A stretch of DNA of 36,333 nt from Methylococcaceae bacterium (lineage in GTDB: Bacteria; Pseudomonadota; Gammaproteobacteria; Methylococcales; Methylomonadaceae). The stretch's first letter is position 1. Each line of letters starts with the position of its first letter. Shown here piece after piece: positions 18,001-23,715 of the stretch. The position numbers were made by a program, and so were the translations under genes. The DNA is taken from contig JAKIVF010000022.1 in NCBI GenBank assembly GCA_021647145.1, forward strand, positions 1 to 36,333, in the 5' to 3' direction. Below the pieces are notes generated by a model, which worked only from the letters and a program-made list of their open reading frames with translations, did no database searches and had not been told where the DNA came from.

Positions 18001-18160
18001 TATCAATTTCAAGTAATCCAGCAATGGGATCAGCAGAAAACAACTTTCTAGACTCCATTTCTTCAATAATAAATCGAGCATTTTTTTCAGGTCGCGTTGA
18101 TGCTACTTGTGCCGATAATCGTTTAAATAACCTAGCGACCCAACTCAGTTTATGAATCAA
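12080..18160 (-). CDS. Giant surface protein: LEPRxLL-like N-terminus, DUF4347, propellers, PKD, cadherin repeats, C-terminal membrane tail
   Basis: 2026 residues. The TTG start at 18160 is supported by AAAGG seven bases upstream. Residues about 34-45 (EMESRKLFSADP) resemble the LEPRxLL motif of large exported proteins. DUF4347 covers about 92-263 and contains HILSHG (151-156) and FYGC (195-198). A jelly-roll-like segment (about 265-430) and repeated 'VVxWxxxxQDxxxxxVxxxRF' blades (about 440-800) follow. Then come PKD-like domains (about 815-1000), an NHL-type propeller (about 1015-1290; LAFGPDGNLYISDYDFGDII) and cadherin repeats (about 1300-1735), two of them near-identical. An acidic Ser/Thr/Glu linker leads to a hydrophobic tail near 1950-1976 with WLVRGGVLLSSVLSTLPAW and then DPLPV. 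No conventional signal peptide is visible. The likely role is a cell-surface adhesin or structural protein. The downstream kinase and c-di-GMP genes suggest regulation of attachment, by inference. Confidence 0.85.
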   Translation of the reverse strand: MIHKLSWVARLFKRLSAQVASTRPEKNARFIIEEMESRKLFSADPIAGLLEIDNFEPPQVETLVVDHVSELYNNNSSSTIPDDISSTNIEIRHELVFVDAGVENYEQLIDDLNSQGNGSRIFSVFILDSGKNGIEQITNELQNYGDVDAIHILSHGTQGSVSLGNIQLNSENLSQYDTQISLWQNSLEKNADILFYGCELVGNEAGENLTTKLSLLTGADVAASVDDTGSTAQGGDWELEFSTGVIETEIAISEKTQQSWDGLLAYQTYRDEFDTISFENTNGSIDWTGNPWIELGETNGANAGKLIVSTELGEQGLSISNFNNGAQREVDLSGASNATLSFEYARIGLDDALDSITLSISIDGGGNWYTLDSWQGSANDTSLNYANYDISNYIASNTQIKFISSGLTENGDKFFVDNFQVAYSNDLDTKSEFLVNQNTANVQITSGATRGSQQSVAVASNGDYVVVWTEVESAGGLSDVFAQQYRADGTIKTAAFQVNTTSIGEQQWASVASDASGQFVITWTGDSQDGNDQQVYFKRFNANGSAIDVGDVLVNSGNITGNQHSVSVALNSQGNMVITWQSDEVGSEGVYARLFDMTSATTGNEVQTSLITVASGTNQLNPAVDINSEGKFVIAWQKGDKPYVQRFNSNGSLRGSQININPLNFGFGVEKYPVVAIQESGEFLIAYRSEILKGVWVKHYSDDGSAKAIATKVGSSSDTAHSIAKDLNGNFILIYESDGDGEGQGIFARRYDSSQNALEAAFQINETNLGNQHMASVAMLDLNNYVAVWSGNGPGDSNGVFARQFNTGSPNSLPTADASAGTPYVINEGDSVTLNGASSSDPDSDTLTYLWDLDNDLVYGDVVGVNPIISWAALQGKGIADEGSYIIGLQVKDGRGGIATATTTLTVKNTAPTLSTTGAATVAQGGVYTLNLSAVDPGADMISSWTINWGDGAIETYAGNPSSVTHTYTNGGFTNNILVSAIDEDGIHLQNDLLVTDYTGTGGIFHFSETGEFLDPAIGTSDLDKSVAVIVGPDGNWYGSGELSGNVYRYNTDGGASKVIMGGFGEAGGLAFDSDGNLLIASMAQNKIYKLTHNTSDDSYTKTEIVSDAAFNGPYGLIFGPNSDLYVSSYADHNVQRLALNTDRSYTASVFISDGLGGLNSPEQMAFGPDGKLYLTSAGSNDIFRFNPESLSLDVIATLPSGGKPEGLAFGPDGNLYISDYDFGDIIRFKMVVNGTTGELEVQGVGEIFIDGTNSTLTKPVFMAFVPEQQVKVINANQTPVITDQSFSLLENSADNSVVGTVIASDTDGDTLIYSITAGNTNNAFAINSSTGEITVNDGNQLDYETTPVFNLTVQVSDGNLTDTAAISLNVTDINESPVINDQSFSLLENSADNSVVGTVTASDTDSDTLIYSITAGNTNNAFAINSSTGEITVNDSNQLDYETTPVFNLTVQVSDGNLTDTATISLNLTEIKELSNSIFLSNNRIDEHVDSSTGITIGVLTSSDENAHSYQINGGADQEKFFIGGSANNELFLNDGVLDFEKQSSYQVTVSAIDSKGAGHNETFIVKVNNLNELPVITSSNLFTLEENISNIATVIAEDKDQPVQKLSYFLSGGADRALFLLDNETGELSFKTAPDFETPSDSNAENVYKIEITVDDGNGGTFSQPVSIQIENAAEAPELSNQSVSIEEQSNAGAIVTTLVANDPDANETFSYSIIEGNLSDAFSIDNMGQLIVSNPELLINQDNSSVSLVVQVTDSQGLTDTSVVLIEIRSIIPDTSISKTEAELEKQDAFVFSVFTEIPTEDVTNLTKNETGSISELNEPENSEQATTENNTVIENTENKGINKGQGAAELEILGVEAETIQEKFSFSTSKNSENSWTSKNIIIKAKAQIINNVLSPQFSYFDIEANVLKTLIEESGFSERLDELREQIQENTHFEKTIVGSSITLTTGLSIGYVIWLVRGGVLLSSVLSTLPAWRMIDPLPVISSLNGALDNDENGDTLASLIKKGSAVVKAKVQTSIPPSN
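13757..14312 (-). repeat. Two near-identical 262-bp cadherin-repeat units
   Basis: The stretches 13757-14018 and 14051-14312 are nearly the same base for base and encode two successive cadherin-like domains (protein residues about 1283-1370 and 1381-1468). The few differences include third-position changes. This marks a recent internal duplication within the surface protein gene and a likely place for repeat-number variation. Confidence 0.85.
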
Positions 18161-18524
18161 AATTTACCTTTGTATTATTAGTCTTATTGTTTTTACGCAC
18201 CTTAAAACCCTTGCACGTACAAATTTAAAATTAATTTGATTTCCATAATAGTTTCGCAAATCCAGGAAATGGCAGGTTGGGTTAACAGCTCTATCATTAA
18301 CCGAACATCATTAGCAAAAATAGTATTAGATTGCAAAAAAGGCAGATCAACCTACAAATTTATATTTACATCCCTTTTAATTGCTCTCAAATAACCAACC
18401 CTAATTGACTTACCTACTTTAAAAGATAGATGAGCAATTAGCTTTATTCAATTGCAGTATGTAGACTGGCCTCTCAAAAAATACATTTCTATGCAAAAAA
18501 TCGCATTCCGTTCAGCTGATTATT
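18161..18524. other. Divergent intergenic region between the surface protein gene and nadK
   Basis: About 360 bp, AT-rich, must hold the promoters of both divergent transcripts. An 8-bp inverted repeat AATTGCTC/GAGCAATT (18379-18386 and 18432-18439) could be an operator, but no known site is recognised. I see no convincing gene or RNA here. Confidence 0.4.
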
Positions 18525-18527
18525 TTG

Positions 18528-18533
18528 TATAAT
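18528..18533 (+). promoter_or_regulatory. -10 box of the nadK-recN promoter
   Basis: TATAAT lies 33 bp upstream of the nadK ATG at 18567, with a poor -35 (around 18505-18511). If used, transcription starts near 18540. That excludes the in-frame TTG at 18525 as a start codon and leaves a leader of about 27 nt. Confidence 0.5.
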
Positions 18534-18566
18534 CCACTTACCACCCTGACATTATTTTTTCTTGCA

Positions 18567-19451
18567 ATGCTAAAATCATTTAAAACCATTGGTATTATCG
18601 GTAAATATAGCGATTCCCGTATTGCAAATACTATTCTTGAAATATTGAGCTACCTCCAAAATAATAGTTATAAAGTCCTTGTTGATTCAAAGAGTGCTGC
18701 TCTTTTATCACCAAATACAGTCATAGCGTGTGAAATTGATTTATTAAGTGCTAAATGCGATTTAATTATTGCCATTGGAGGCGATGGCACTTTTCTCTCT
18801 GCAGCACGCGCTTCAGTTACATTTAACACGCCTTTAATTGGCATTAACCTCGGCCGCCTGGGGTTTTTAGTGGATATTTCACCCGAATATATCAACTTAA
18901 AATTAAATAGTATTTTGGCTGGTAACTATTTAGAAGACAAACGCTATTTATTGCAAACTAAAATCATTCGTGATGGTGAAACTATCCATCAAGAAACAGC
19001 AGTTAATGAAGTGGTTGTTCACCGTTGGGTTACCCCTAGCATGCTTGAAATTGTTACTCATATAGATGGTATTTTCTTAAACTCTCAACGATCTGATGGA
19101 CTCATTATTTCAACCCCCACAGGGTCTACAGCTTATTCACTTTCTGCTGGTGGGCCAATACTACACCCGTCTCTACATGCCCTTGTTTTGGTACCATTAA
19201 ATGCACATACTTTATCTAACCGTCCGATTGTCGTTGATGACTCTTCGGAAATTGAGATAAGTTTTAAACAGTCTAAACAAATTAGTGCATTAGTCACCTG
19301 CGATCACCTTGAGATACCTAAAATTTCTATTAATGATAAAATTTTAATTAAAAAATTACCTGACCCTATTACTATTTTACATCCTGAGGATCATGATTTT
19401 TTCCATATTCTTCGAGAGAAATTAAGCTGGAGTAGCGGCTATCATATTTAA
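18567..19451 (+). CDS. nadK: NAD kinase
   Basis: NadK phosphorylates NAD to NADP using ATP in the cytosol. The ATG at 18567 gives 294 residues, close to E. coli NadK (292), and begins MLKSFKTIGIIGKYSD. An in-frame TTG 42 bases earlier overlaps the region of the predicted promoter and is rejected. The catalytic and ATP-site motif GGDGT is at 71-75. The conserved NE of AVNEVVVHR, then SDGLIISTPTGSTAYSLSAG, form the NAD site. It is followed after 3 nt by recN, a common gammaproteobacterial pair that will be co-transcribed. Confidence 0.96.
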   Translation: MLKSFKTIGIIGKYSDSRIANTILEILSYLQNNSYKVLVDSKSAALLSPNTVIACEIDLLSAKCDLIIAIGGDGTFLSAARASVTFNTPLIGINLGRLGFLVDISPEYINLKLNSILAGNYLEDKRYLLQTKIIRDGETIHQETAVNEVVVHRWVTPSMLEIVTHIDGIFLNSQRSDGLIISTPTGSTAYSLSAGGPILHPSLHALVLVPLNAHTLSNRPIVVDDSSEIEISFKQSKQISALVTCDHLEIPKISINDKILIKKLPDPITILHPEDHDFFHILREKLSWSSGYHI

Positions 19452-19454
19452 ATT

Positions 19455-21122
19455 ATGTTATTAAACCTTAATATTAATGACCTGGCTGTTGTTAAATCAC
19501 TCGACTTAGATCTAGATAAAGGCATGTCAGTATTGACCGGTGAAACAGGCGCAGGAAAATCTATTTTACTAACCGCATTAGGTCTTGCTTTAGGCGATAG
19601 AGCAGATTCTGGCTATGTTAGGCCTAATTCCAAACGCGCAGAGATCAACCTTGATTTTGATTTATCCGATGCCCCTGCAGCCAAAAAATGGCTAGAAGAA
19701 AATGATCTTGATGATGAAGAGCAATGTGTTATTCGTCGCATAGTTAATCAGGATGGTGGTTCAAAAGCTTATATTAATAACCGACCGACAACACTACAAT
19801 CATTAAAACAACTCAGTAGTTTGTTAGTTGAAATACATGGCCAGCATGCTCATTTAACACTACTTGAGCCAGACCAGCAACGACAATTGCTAGATACATT
19901 TTCTAACAACCAAAATTTACTCGATGAAGTTAACTCAAGCTACCAATCATGGAAACAATCTAGTAGTAAATTAAACAAATTAATAAAAGCAAGTACCGAC
20001 CAGGTTGAACGGGAAGAATTACTCCGTTATCAATTAAATGAATTACAACAACTTGATTTGGAAAGCTTTGACTACCCTTCCCTTTCTGAAGAGCATAATA
20101 AACGAGCTAATTTAGGGCAAATATTAACCGAAGGTCAGCAACAGTTAGATATTTTGTATGAAAATGAACAGCAATCAGTTAATCAAATGCTAGGGCACTG
20201 CTTAAGCTCACTAACCGATTTAGCCCAATTTTCACCTGAAATAAGTGAAATAAATACGATGCTCTCAGAGGCACAAATTCAAATTGAAGAAGCATCTCAA
20301 CAACTGCGTCGTTATTTAGAAAGCCAGGAAGCAGATCCGCAACGGTTAATCTGGTTAGAAAATCAGATTGGCATTATTCAGGATATTAGCCGTAAACACC
20401 AAATAACCCCCGAAGAATTACCCCAAATAGCGGCAAATCTAGAACAAGAACTTGAAGCAATCACCCATAGTAGTGAAAGAATTGAGGAACTAACTCAAGA
20501 CACTCAAAAGTTTTTATCTACCTACCAGGAGCTGAGCAAAAAATTATCAAAAAATCGCAGTCAAAACGGGAAAAACCTCCAAATCAAGATTTCGGAAATC
20601 ATCAAAGAATTAGGTATGCCACAAGGTGATTTTATAGTTCAAGTAGAAAGTAACCAAGATGATCTTCCCAAACTCAATGGTAACGATAAAATTGATTTTT
20701 TAGTCAGTGCTAATCCTGGACTGCCCGCCAAACCGCTGGCTAAAGTAGCATCAGGGGGGGAATTATCACGCATAAGCCTAGCCATACAAGTCACCACTAG
20801 CACAGACAAAACCACACCCACGATGATTTTTGATGAGGTTGATTCAGGTATTGGTGGTGGAATAGCAGAAATAGTAGGAAAAAAATTACGCAACTTGAGC
20901 CATAACTGCCAAGTATTGTGTGTTACTCATTTACCTCAAGTCGCCTCGCAAGCCCACCAGCATTTATACGTAAAAAAAACTAATCAAACAGAAATGACAT
21001 CCTCTACTGTTGAATTATTACAACCTAGAGAACGCATTGAAGAAGTTGCCCGTATGCTAGGTGGCGTTGATATAACAGAAAATACCCTTGCTCATGCTGA
21101 AGAAATGTTAAATATTAATTGA
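19455..21122 (+). CDS. recN: DNA repair protein RecN
   Basis: RecN is an SMC-like ATPase that acts in recombinational repair of double-strand breaks, holding DNA ends or sisters together. The 555-residue protein is full length. Walker A GETGAGKS is at 29-36. A central coiled-coil region spans about 150-375. The ABC signature SGGELSRISLAIQV and Walker B MIFDEVDSGIGG lie near 430-470, followed by VTHLPQVASQAHQHLYVKK with the switch histidine. The gene starts 3 nt after nadK. No LexA-type operator was recognised before nadK or in the junction. It converges on the GST-fold gene, with 88 bp between the stops. Confidence 0.96.
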   Translation: MLLNLNINDLAVVKSLDLDLDKGMSVLTGETGAGKSILLTALGLALGDRADSGYVRPNSKRAEINLDFDLSDAPAAKKWLEENDLDDEEQCVIRRIVNQDGGSKAYINNRPTTLQSLKQLSSLLVEIHGQHAHLTLLEPDQQRQLLDTFSNNQNLLDEVNSSYQSWKQSSSKLNKLIKASTDQVEREELLRYQLNELQQLDLESFDYPSLSEEHNKRANLGQILTEGQQQLDILYENEQQSVNQMLGHCLSSLTDLAQFSPEISEINTMLSEAQIQIEEASQQLRRYLESQEADPQRLIWLENQIGIIQDISRKHQITPEELPQIAANLEQELEAITHSSERIEELTQDTQKFLSTYQELSKKLSKNRSQNGKNLQIKISEIIKELGMPQGDFIVQVESNQDDLPKLNGNDKIDFLVSANPGLPAKPLAKVASGGELSRISLAIQVTTSTDKTTPTMIFDEVDSGIGGGIAEIVGKKLRNLSHNCQVLCVTHLPQVASQAHQHLYVKKTNQTEMTSSTVELLQPRERIEEVARMLGGVDITENTLAHAEEMLNIN

Positions 21123-21210
21123 TTATTAAATATTTCCTTTTTTATCTTGTCTGTGCCAGCTATTTCCCCTGTATGTTTTTAGACTTCTTGCTCATCTATA
21201 AACTGTTGGC

Positions 21211-21912
21211 TTAGTTATAGTAGGTAGAATTTATATGATGGCAATAATCAACTAAATTTTTGTATTGACGTGCAAGGTCATTGATTTCATTTTTAAGTGA
21301 AACACTAATAAATTGGGCTAAAAAACCAAAAGCAGTCGCATCAAAAGTACAAGGACTATCACCAAAAAAATAGGTTTTATCACCTAATAGGTTAGATAAG
21401 GACTGAAACGTTCTATCCGAAATTATTTTAATTTCTTCATCTGAATGACGTCCTAAGCCTTGTTTATATAGAGCACTAGTCACACCTTTACGAGCAATGG
21501 GCGGAACAATAAGCTTTAATGGAAAAGGCATTGAACCAAAAAATGCCTTCTTTACTTGAATCCAGGTTTCATCTTTTGCCCATCGTGAATAAACTAAACA
21601 CCAATAAAGGTTTTCATCCAGTGATTTACCCATAAGATAAGCCATACTTTTTTGTTCCATAGACAAGTTTGAATCTAAATTAATTTGAAATTTTTCTTGT
21701 AAGTAAGAAATTATAAATTCCGAATCAGCAATTTTTTTTTCACCATCCATAATAAAAGGTAGTTTACCTTTGGGTGCTTTTTTTAAGTTATCAACACTAG
21801 GGAAACTCTCATATTCAATATTTGCCAATCGCATGTATGCATCAACTTTTAGAACGAATGGACTTGGGTCAGCAACCCCAAAAGCAGAGGCAAAGCTATA
21901 CAACTCGATCAT
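21211..21912 (-). CDS. Metaxin/Fax-type glutathione S-transferase-fold protein
   Basis: A 233-residue cytosolic protein. The N-terminal thioredoxin-like part reads SPFVLKVDAYMRLANIEYE and then APKGKLPFI, the pattern of the Fax/metaxin group. The C-terminal helical domain contains FGDSPCTFDATAFGFLAQF, typical of the metaxin-like GST C-domain. Members occur in many proteobacteria without a settled substrate; conjugating activity should not be assumed. The ATG at 21912 has an AAAGGAG ribosome site. It is transcribed alone, convergent with recN and divergent from greB, and appears intact. Confidence 0.8.
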   Translation of the reverse strand: MIELYSFASAFGVADPSPFVLKVDAYMRLANIEYESFPSVDNLKKAPKGKLPFIMDGEKKIADSEFIISYLQEKFQINLDSNLSMEQKSMAYLMGKSLDENLYWCLVYSRWAKDETWIQVKKAFFGSMPFPLKLIVPPIARKGVTSALYKQGLGRHSDEEIKIISDRTFQSLSNLLGDKTYFFGDSPCTFDATAFGFLAQFISVSLKNEINDLARQYKNLVDYCHHINSTYYN

Positions 21913-21988
21913 ATTTTTCTCCTTTTATTATTAATATAAAACACCAATCTGAACCAACCAAAAATTATTCTTTTTAAAACAGGTTTAT

Positions 21989-22090
21989 GAGCATTCTATC
22001 GGTAAAAATCGACCAATAGAAATCCGTACATTGACCGCTCGCTTAACTCGTAAAGTAGCAACCCAAAATTTATCTGAAATTTTATCCTAG
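21989..22090 (+). other. Possible gene remnant upstream of greB
   Basis: An open frame without a usable start reads EHSIGKNRPIEIRTLTARLT and continues to LSEILS and a stop at 22088-22090. Its composition (Arg/Thr/Leu balanced) looks more protein-like than the surrounding AT-rich sequence. I recognise no family. It may be the 3' end of a decayed gene, or chance. Confidence 0.25.
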
Positions 22091-22181
22091 AAAAACTAGC
22101 TAAATGCTATATCTCTATTAGTTATTTTAAGTTAATTAATAACTGTTAAGTTTCAACCTTTAATATATCCTATAGCTATAG

Positions 22182-22210
22182 TTGGCTTAAAAAAATACTA
22201 GAATTATATA
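22182..22210 (+). promoter_or_regulatory. Candidate promoter of greB
   Basis: TTGGCT (22182-22187), a 17-bp spacer and TATATA (22205-22210) form a plausible sigma-70 promoter, giving a leader of about 75 nt before the greB ATG. A palindrome TATAGCTATA ends at 22180, directly before the -35. Confidence 0.45.
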
Positions 22211-22293
22211 TTATAATTGTAGAAACTGACATATCATGAAGGTAGTGAAGATAAAGTTCAGCTATCTGATTGCTTCCTATCAAAGGGAAAATA

Positions 22294-22779
22294 ATGAAAT
22301 CATCAAATCACTTGATAACTCGCAAAGGCAGAAGCAAATTAGAAAATGAGCTTGATTATCTTTGGCGAACGGAACGTAGAGCCGTCACACAATCTGTAAC
22401 TGAAGCAGCAGCCCATGGTGATCGATCAGAAAATGCTGAATATAAAGAAGGAAAACGACGTCTAAGAGAAATTGACAGACGAATTCGTTTTCTGAGAAAG
22501 CGGTTGGATGTTTTAGAAATCGTCTACTATTCTCCTCAACAAGAAGGTAAGGTTTTTTTTGGGGCATGGGTTGAGCTTGAAAACGAAGACGGGGAAATAG
22601 TTCATTACCGGATTGTTGGATCAGATGAGTTTGATCCTCACAAAAATGCAATTAGTATAAACTCCCCAATGGCTAAAGCACTGATTGGCAAAGCAGTAGA
22701 TGATGAGGTTGCTGTCATTACGCCAGAAGGAAAAAAAGAATGGGTTATTAATTCAATTCATTACAAGCCCGTTGATTAA
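22294..22779 (+). CDS. greB: Transcription elongation factor GreB
   Basis: GreB enters the RNA polymerase secondary channel and stimulates cleavage of backtracked RNA, rescuing stalled complexes. The 161-residue product from ATG 22294 is close to E. coli GreB (158); AAAGGGA lies 8 nt upstream, while an earlier in-frame TTG at 22270 has no such support. The coiled-coil domain carries the acidic tip HGDRSENAEYKEGKRRLREI, with the Asp and Glu that hold the catalytic magnesium. The basic RRIRFLRKRLD stretch favours GreB over GreA. The C-terminal FKBP-like domain includes INSPMAKALIGKAVDDEV. It is monocistronic and converges on pilE. Confidence 0.93.
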   Translation: MKSSNHLITRKGRSKLENELDYLWRTERRAVTQSVTEAAAHGDRSENAEYKEGKRRLREIDRRIRFLRKRLDVLEIVYYSPQQEGKVFFGAWVELENEDGEIVHYRIVGSDEFDPHKNAISINSPMAKALIGKAVDDEVAVITPEGKKEWVINSIHYKPVD

Positions 22780-22786
22780 TAAAGAA

Positions 22787-22829
22787 CGCGCAAGAAACAA
22801 CTAGAACAACATGCGCGCCAATTTTTTTT
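22787..22829 (+). terminator. Probable greB terminator
   Basis: CGCGCA (22787-22792) pairs with TGCGCG (22812-22817) around a 19-nt loop, followed by eight T (22822-22829). The loop is large, so confidence is moderate, but its place just after the greB stop is right. Confidence 0.5.
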
Positions 22830-22906
22830 GCAAGACCGGAGACTGTAGATAATTCTGTGTACCTTTTATTATTAACCTCTAATATAACAAGGATAAGCTC
22901 TTTTTC

Positions 22907-23377
22907 TTACCAGCAACTATCTGCCGTATATCCACTCGAATTACTAGTCACACCCTTTACGCCTGTATTAGTATATGTCAAAGTACCGCAACCATCATTT
23001 GATTGAGCACCTGTTCGTTCAGCATAAAGGGTATAAGTGGTTCCGTTTGCTGCATTTATTTTTAAGTTATATAAAGCTGTACCACCATCTAATGGACTTT
23101 GCTGATGGGCAAATACGCCCGGCCTAGGTGAACCAGTATTTGTCGGTGTACCATCGGTTCCAGCAGCACCCTCATATGTATTATTAACCGTAAAATGTCT
23201 TTCCATTGCATTAGCAAATACTAACAACGCCCCTGTTGCATCTGATCGGCGAGATTTTGCTACAGATTCTTGATAACTTGGATAAGCAATACTAGTTAAA
23301 ATACCAATAATGGCAACTACGATCATTAGCTCAATTAAAGTAAACCCTGATTTTTTTAAAGCTATTTTTTTTTGCAT
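22907..23377 (-). CDS. pilE: Type IV minor pilin PilE
   Basis: A 156-residue class III prepilin. The leader MQKKIALKKSG ends at Gly11, and the mature protein starts FTLIELMIVVAIIGILTSIA, with the assembly residue Glu16 (Glu+5). The conserved SYQESVAKSRRSDA segment is followed by a globular domain. A C-terminal pair of cysteines (DGCGTL and the final DSCW) can form the disulphide-bonded D-region. In Pseudomonas this gene is the last of the fimU-pilVWXY1Y2E operon, and it holds the same place here, 8 nt after a small secreted-protein gene. A minor pilin in the priming complex is most likely. A ComP-like role in DNA binding is possible but cannot be shown. Confidence 0.9.
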   Translation of the reverse strand: MQKKIALKKSGFTLIELMIVVAIIGILTSIAYPSYQESVAKSRRSDATGALLVFANAMERHFTVNNTYEGAAGTDGTPTNTGSPRPGVFAHQQSPLDGGTALYNLKINAANGTTYTLYAERTGAQSNDGCGTLTYTNTGVKGVTSNSSGYTADSCW

Positions 23378-23385
23378 AATAAAAT

Positions 23386-23613
23386 TTAATGTCTGTCTGT
23401 TTTTAGTTTAACTCTGCGAGACCGTTTACTTTGTTTTTTCTCTGACTCAAGCCGCTTGGGCTGTTGATTTATGTTATTTTTTGATTTCTTTTTAATTTCT
23501 CCAGCATAGAAATTATCATCACCAAAATAATTGCTTTTTCTTTTTTCTCCAGCAACCGATAAATTGAAAATTGATAAAGTAAGAATAAATATTGCTAATA
23601 ATTTATATTTCAT
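23386..23613 (-). CDS. Small basic secreted protein in the pilY2 position
   Basis: 75 residues. A clear signal peptide (MKYKLLAIFILTLSIFNLSVA, cleavage near residue 21) leads to a short, strongly basic mature part rich in Lys, Arg and Ser (RSRRVKLKT near the end). No domain is recognised. It lies between pilY1 and pilE, exactly where Pseudomonas encodes the small protein PilY2, but similarity to PilY2 is positional only. The 8-nt gap to pilE indicates co-transcription. The charge suggests binding to acidic surfaces, nucleic acid or another pilus component; this is inference. Confidence 0.6.
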   Translation of the reverse strand: MKYKLLAIFILTLSIFNLSVAGEKRKSNYFGDDNFYAGEIKKKSKNNINQQPKRLESEKKQSKRSRRVKLKTDRH

Positions 23614-23682
23614 ATTTTTTATAACTTTTCTGTTTATAAAGAAGGGTTAAAAGTAAAAACTGATAAATTTTAATTCAGCGTT

Positions 23683-23708
23683 AAAAAAAAACCCTCATCC
23701 GCGTGAAG
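23683..23708 (-). terminator. Weak terminator or attenuator after pilY1
   Basis: On the minus strand a 5-bp stem (CTTCA/TGAGG, one wobble pair) with a 6-nt loop is followed by nine T. It lies 8 nt after the pilY1 stop and could lower transcription of the small gene and pilE. Confidence 0.4.
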
Positions 23709-23715
23709 TATTATA

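Noticed and set aside
18202..18297. 31-codon minus-strand frame upstream of the surface protein gene
   Set aside because: Weak ribosome site and no recognisable similarity; likely chance in AT-rich DNA.
18525..18566. Extended N-terminus of nadK from TTG 18525
   Set aside because: It overlaps a TATAAT -10 box, and the added residues are not part of the family. ATG 18567 gives the normal NadK length.
22236..22380. Short plus-strand frame starting ATG in the greB leader
   Set aside because: It overlaps greB out of frame, has no ribosome site and resembles no known leader peptide.
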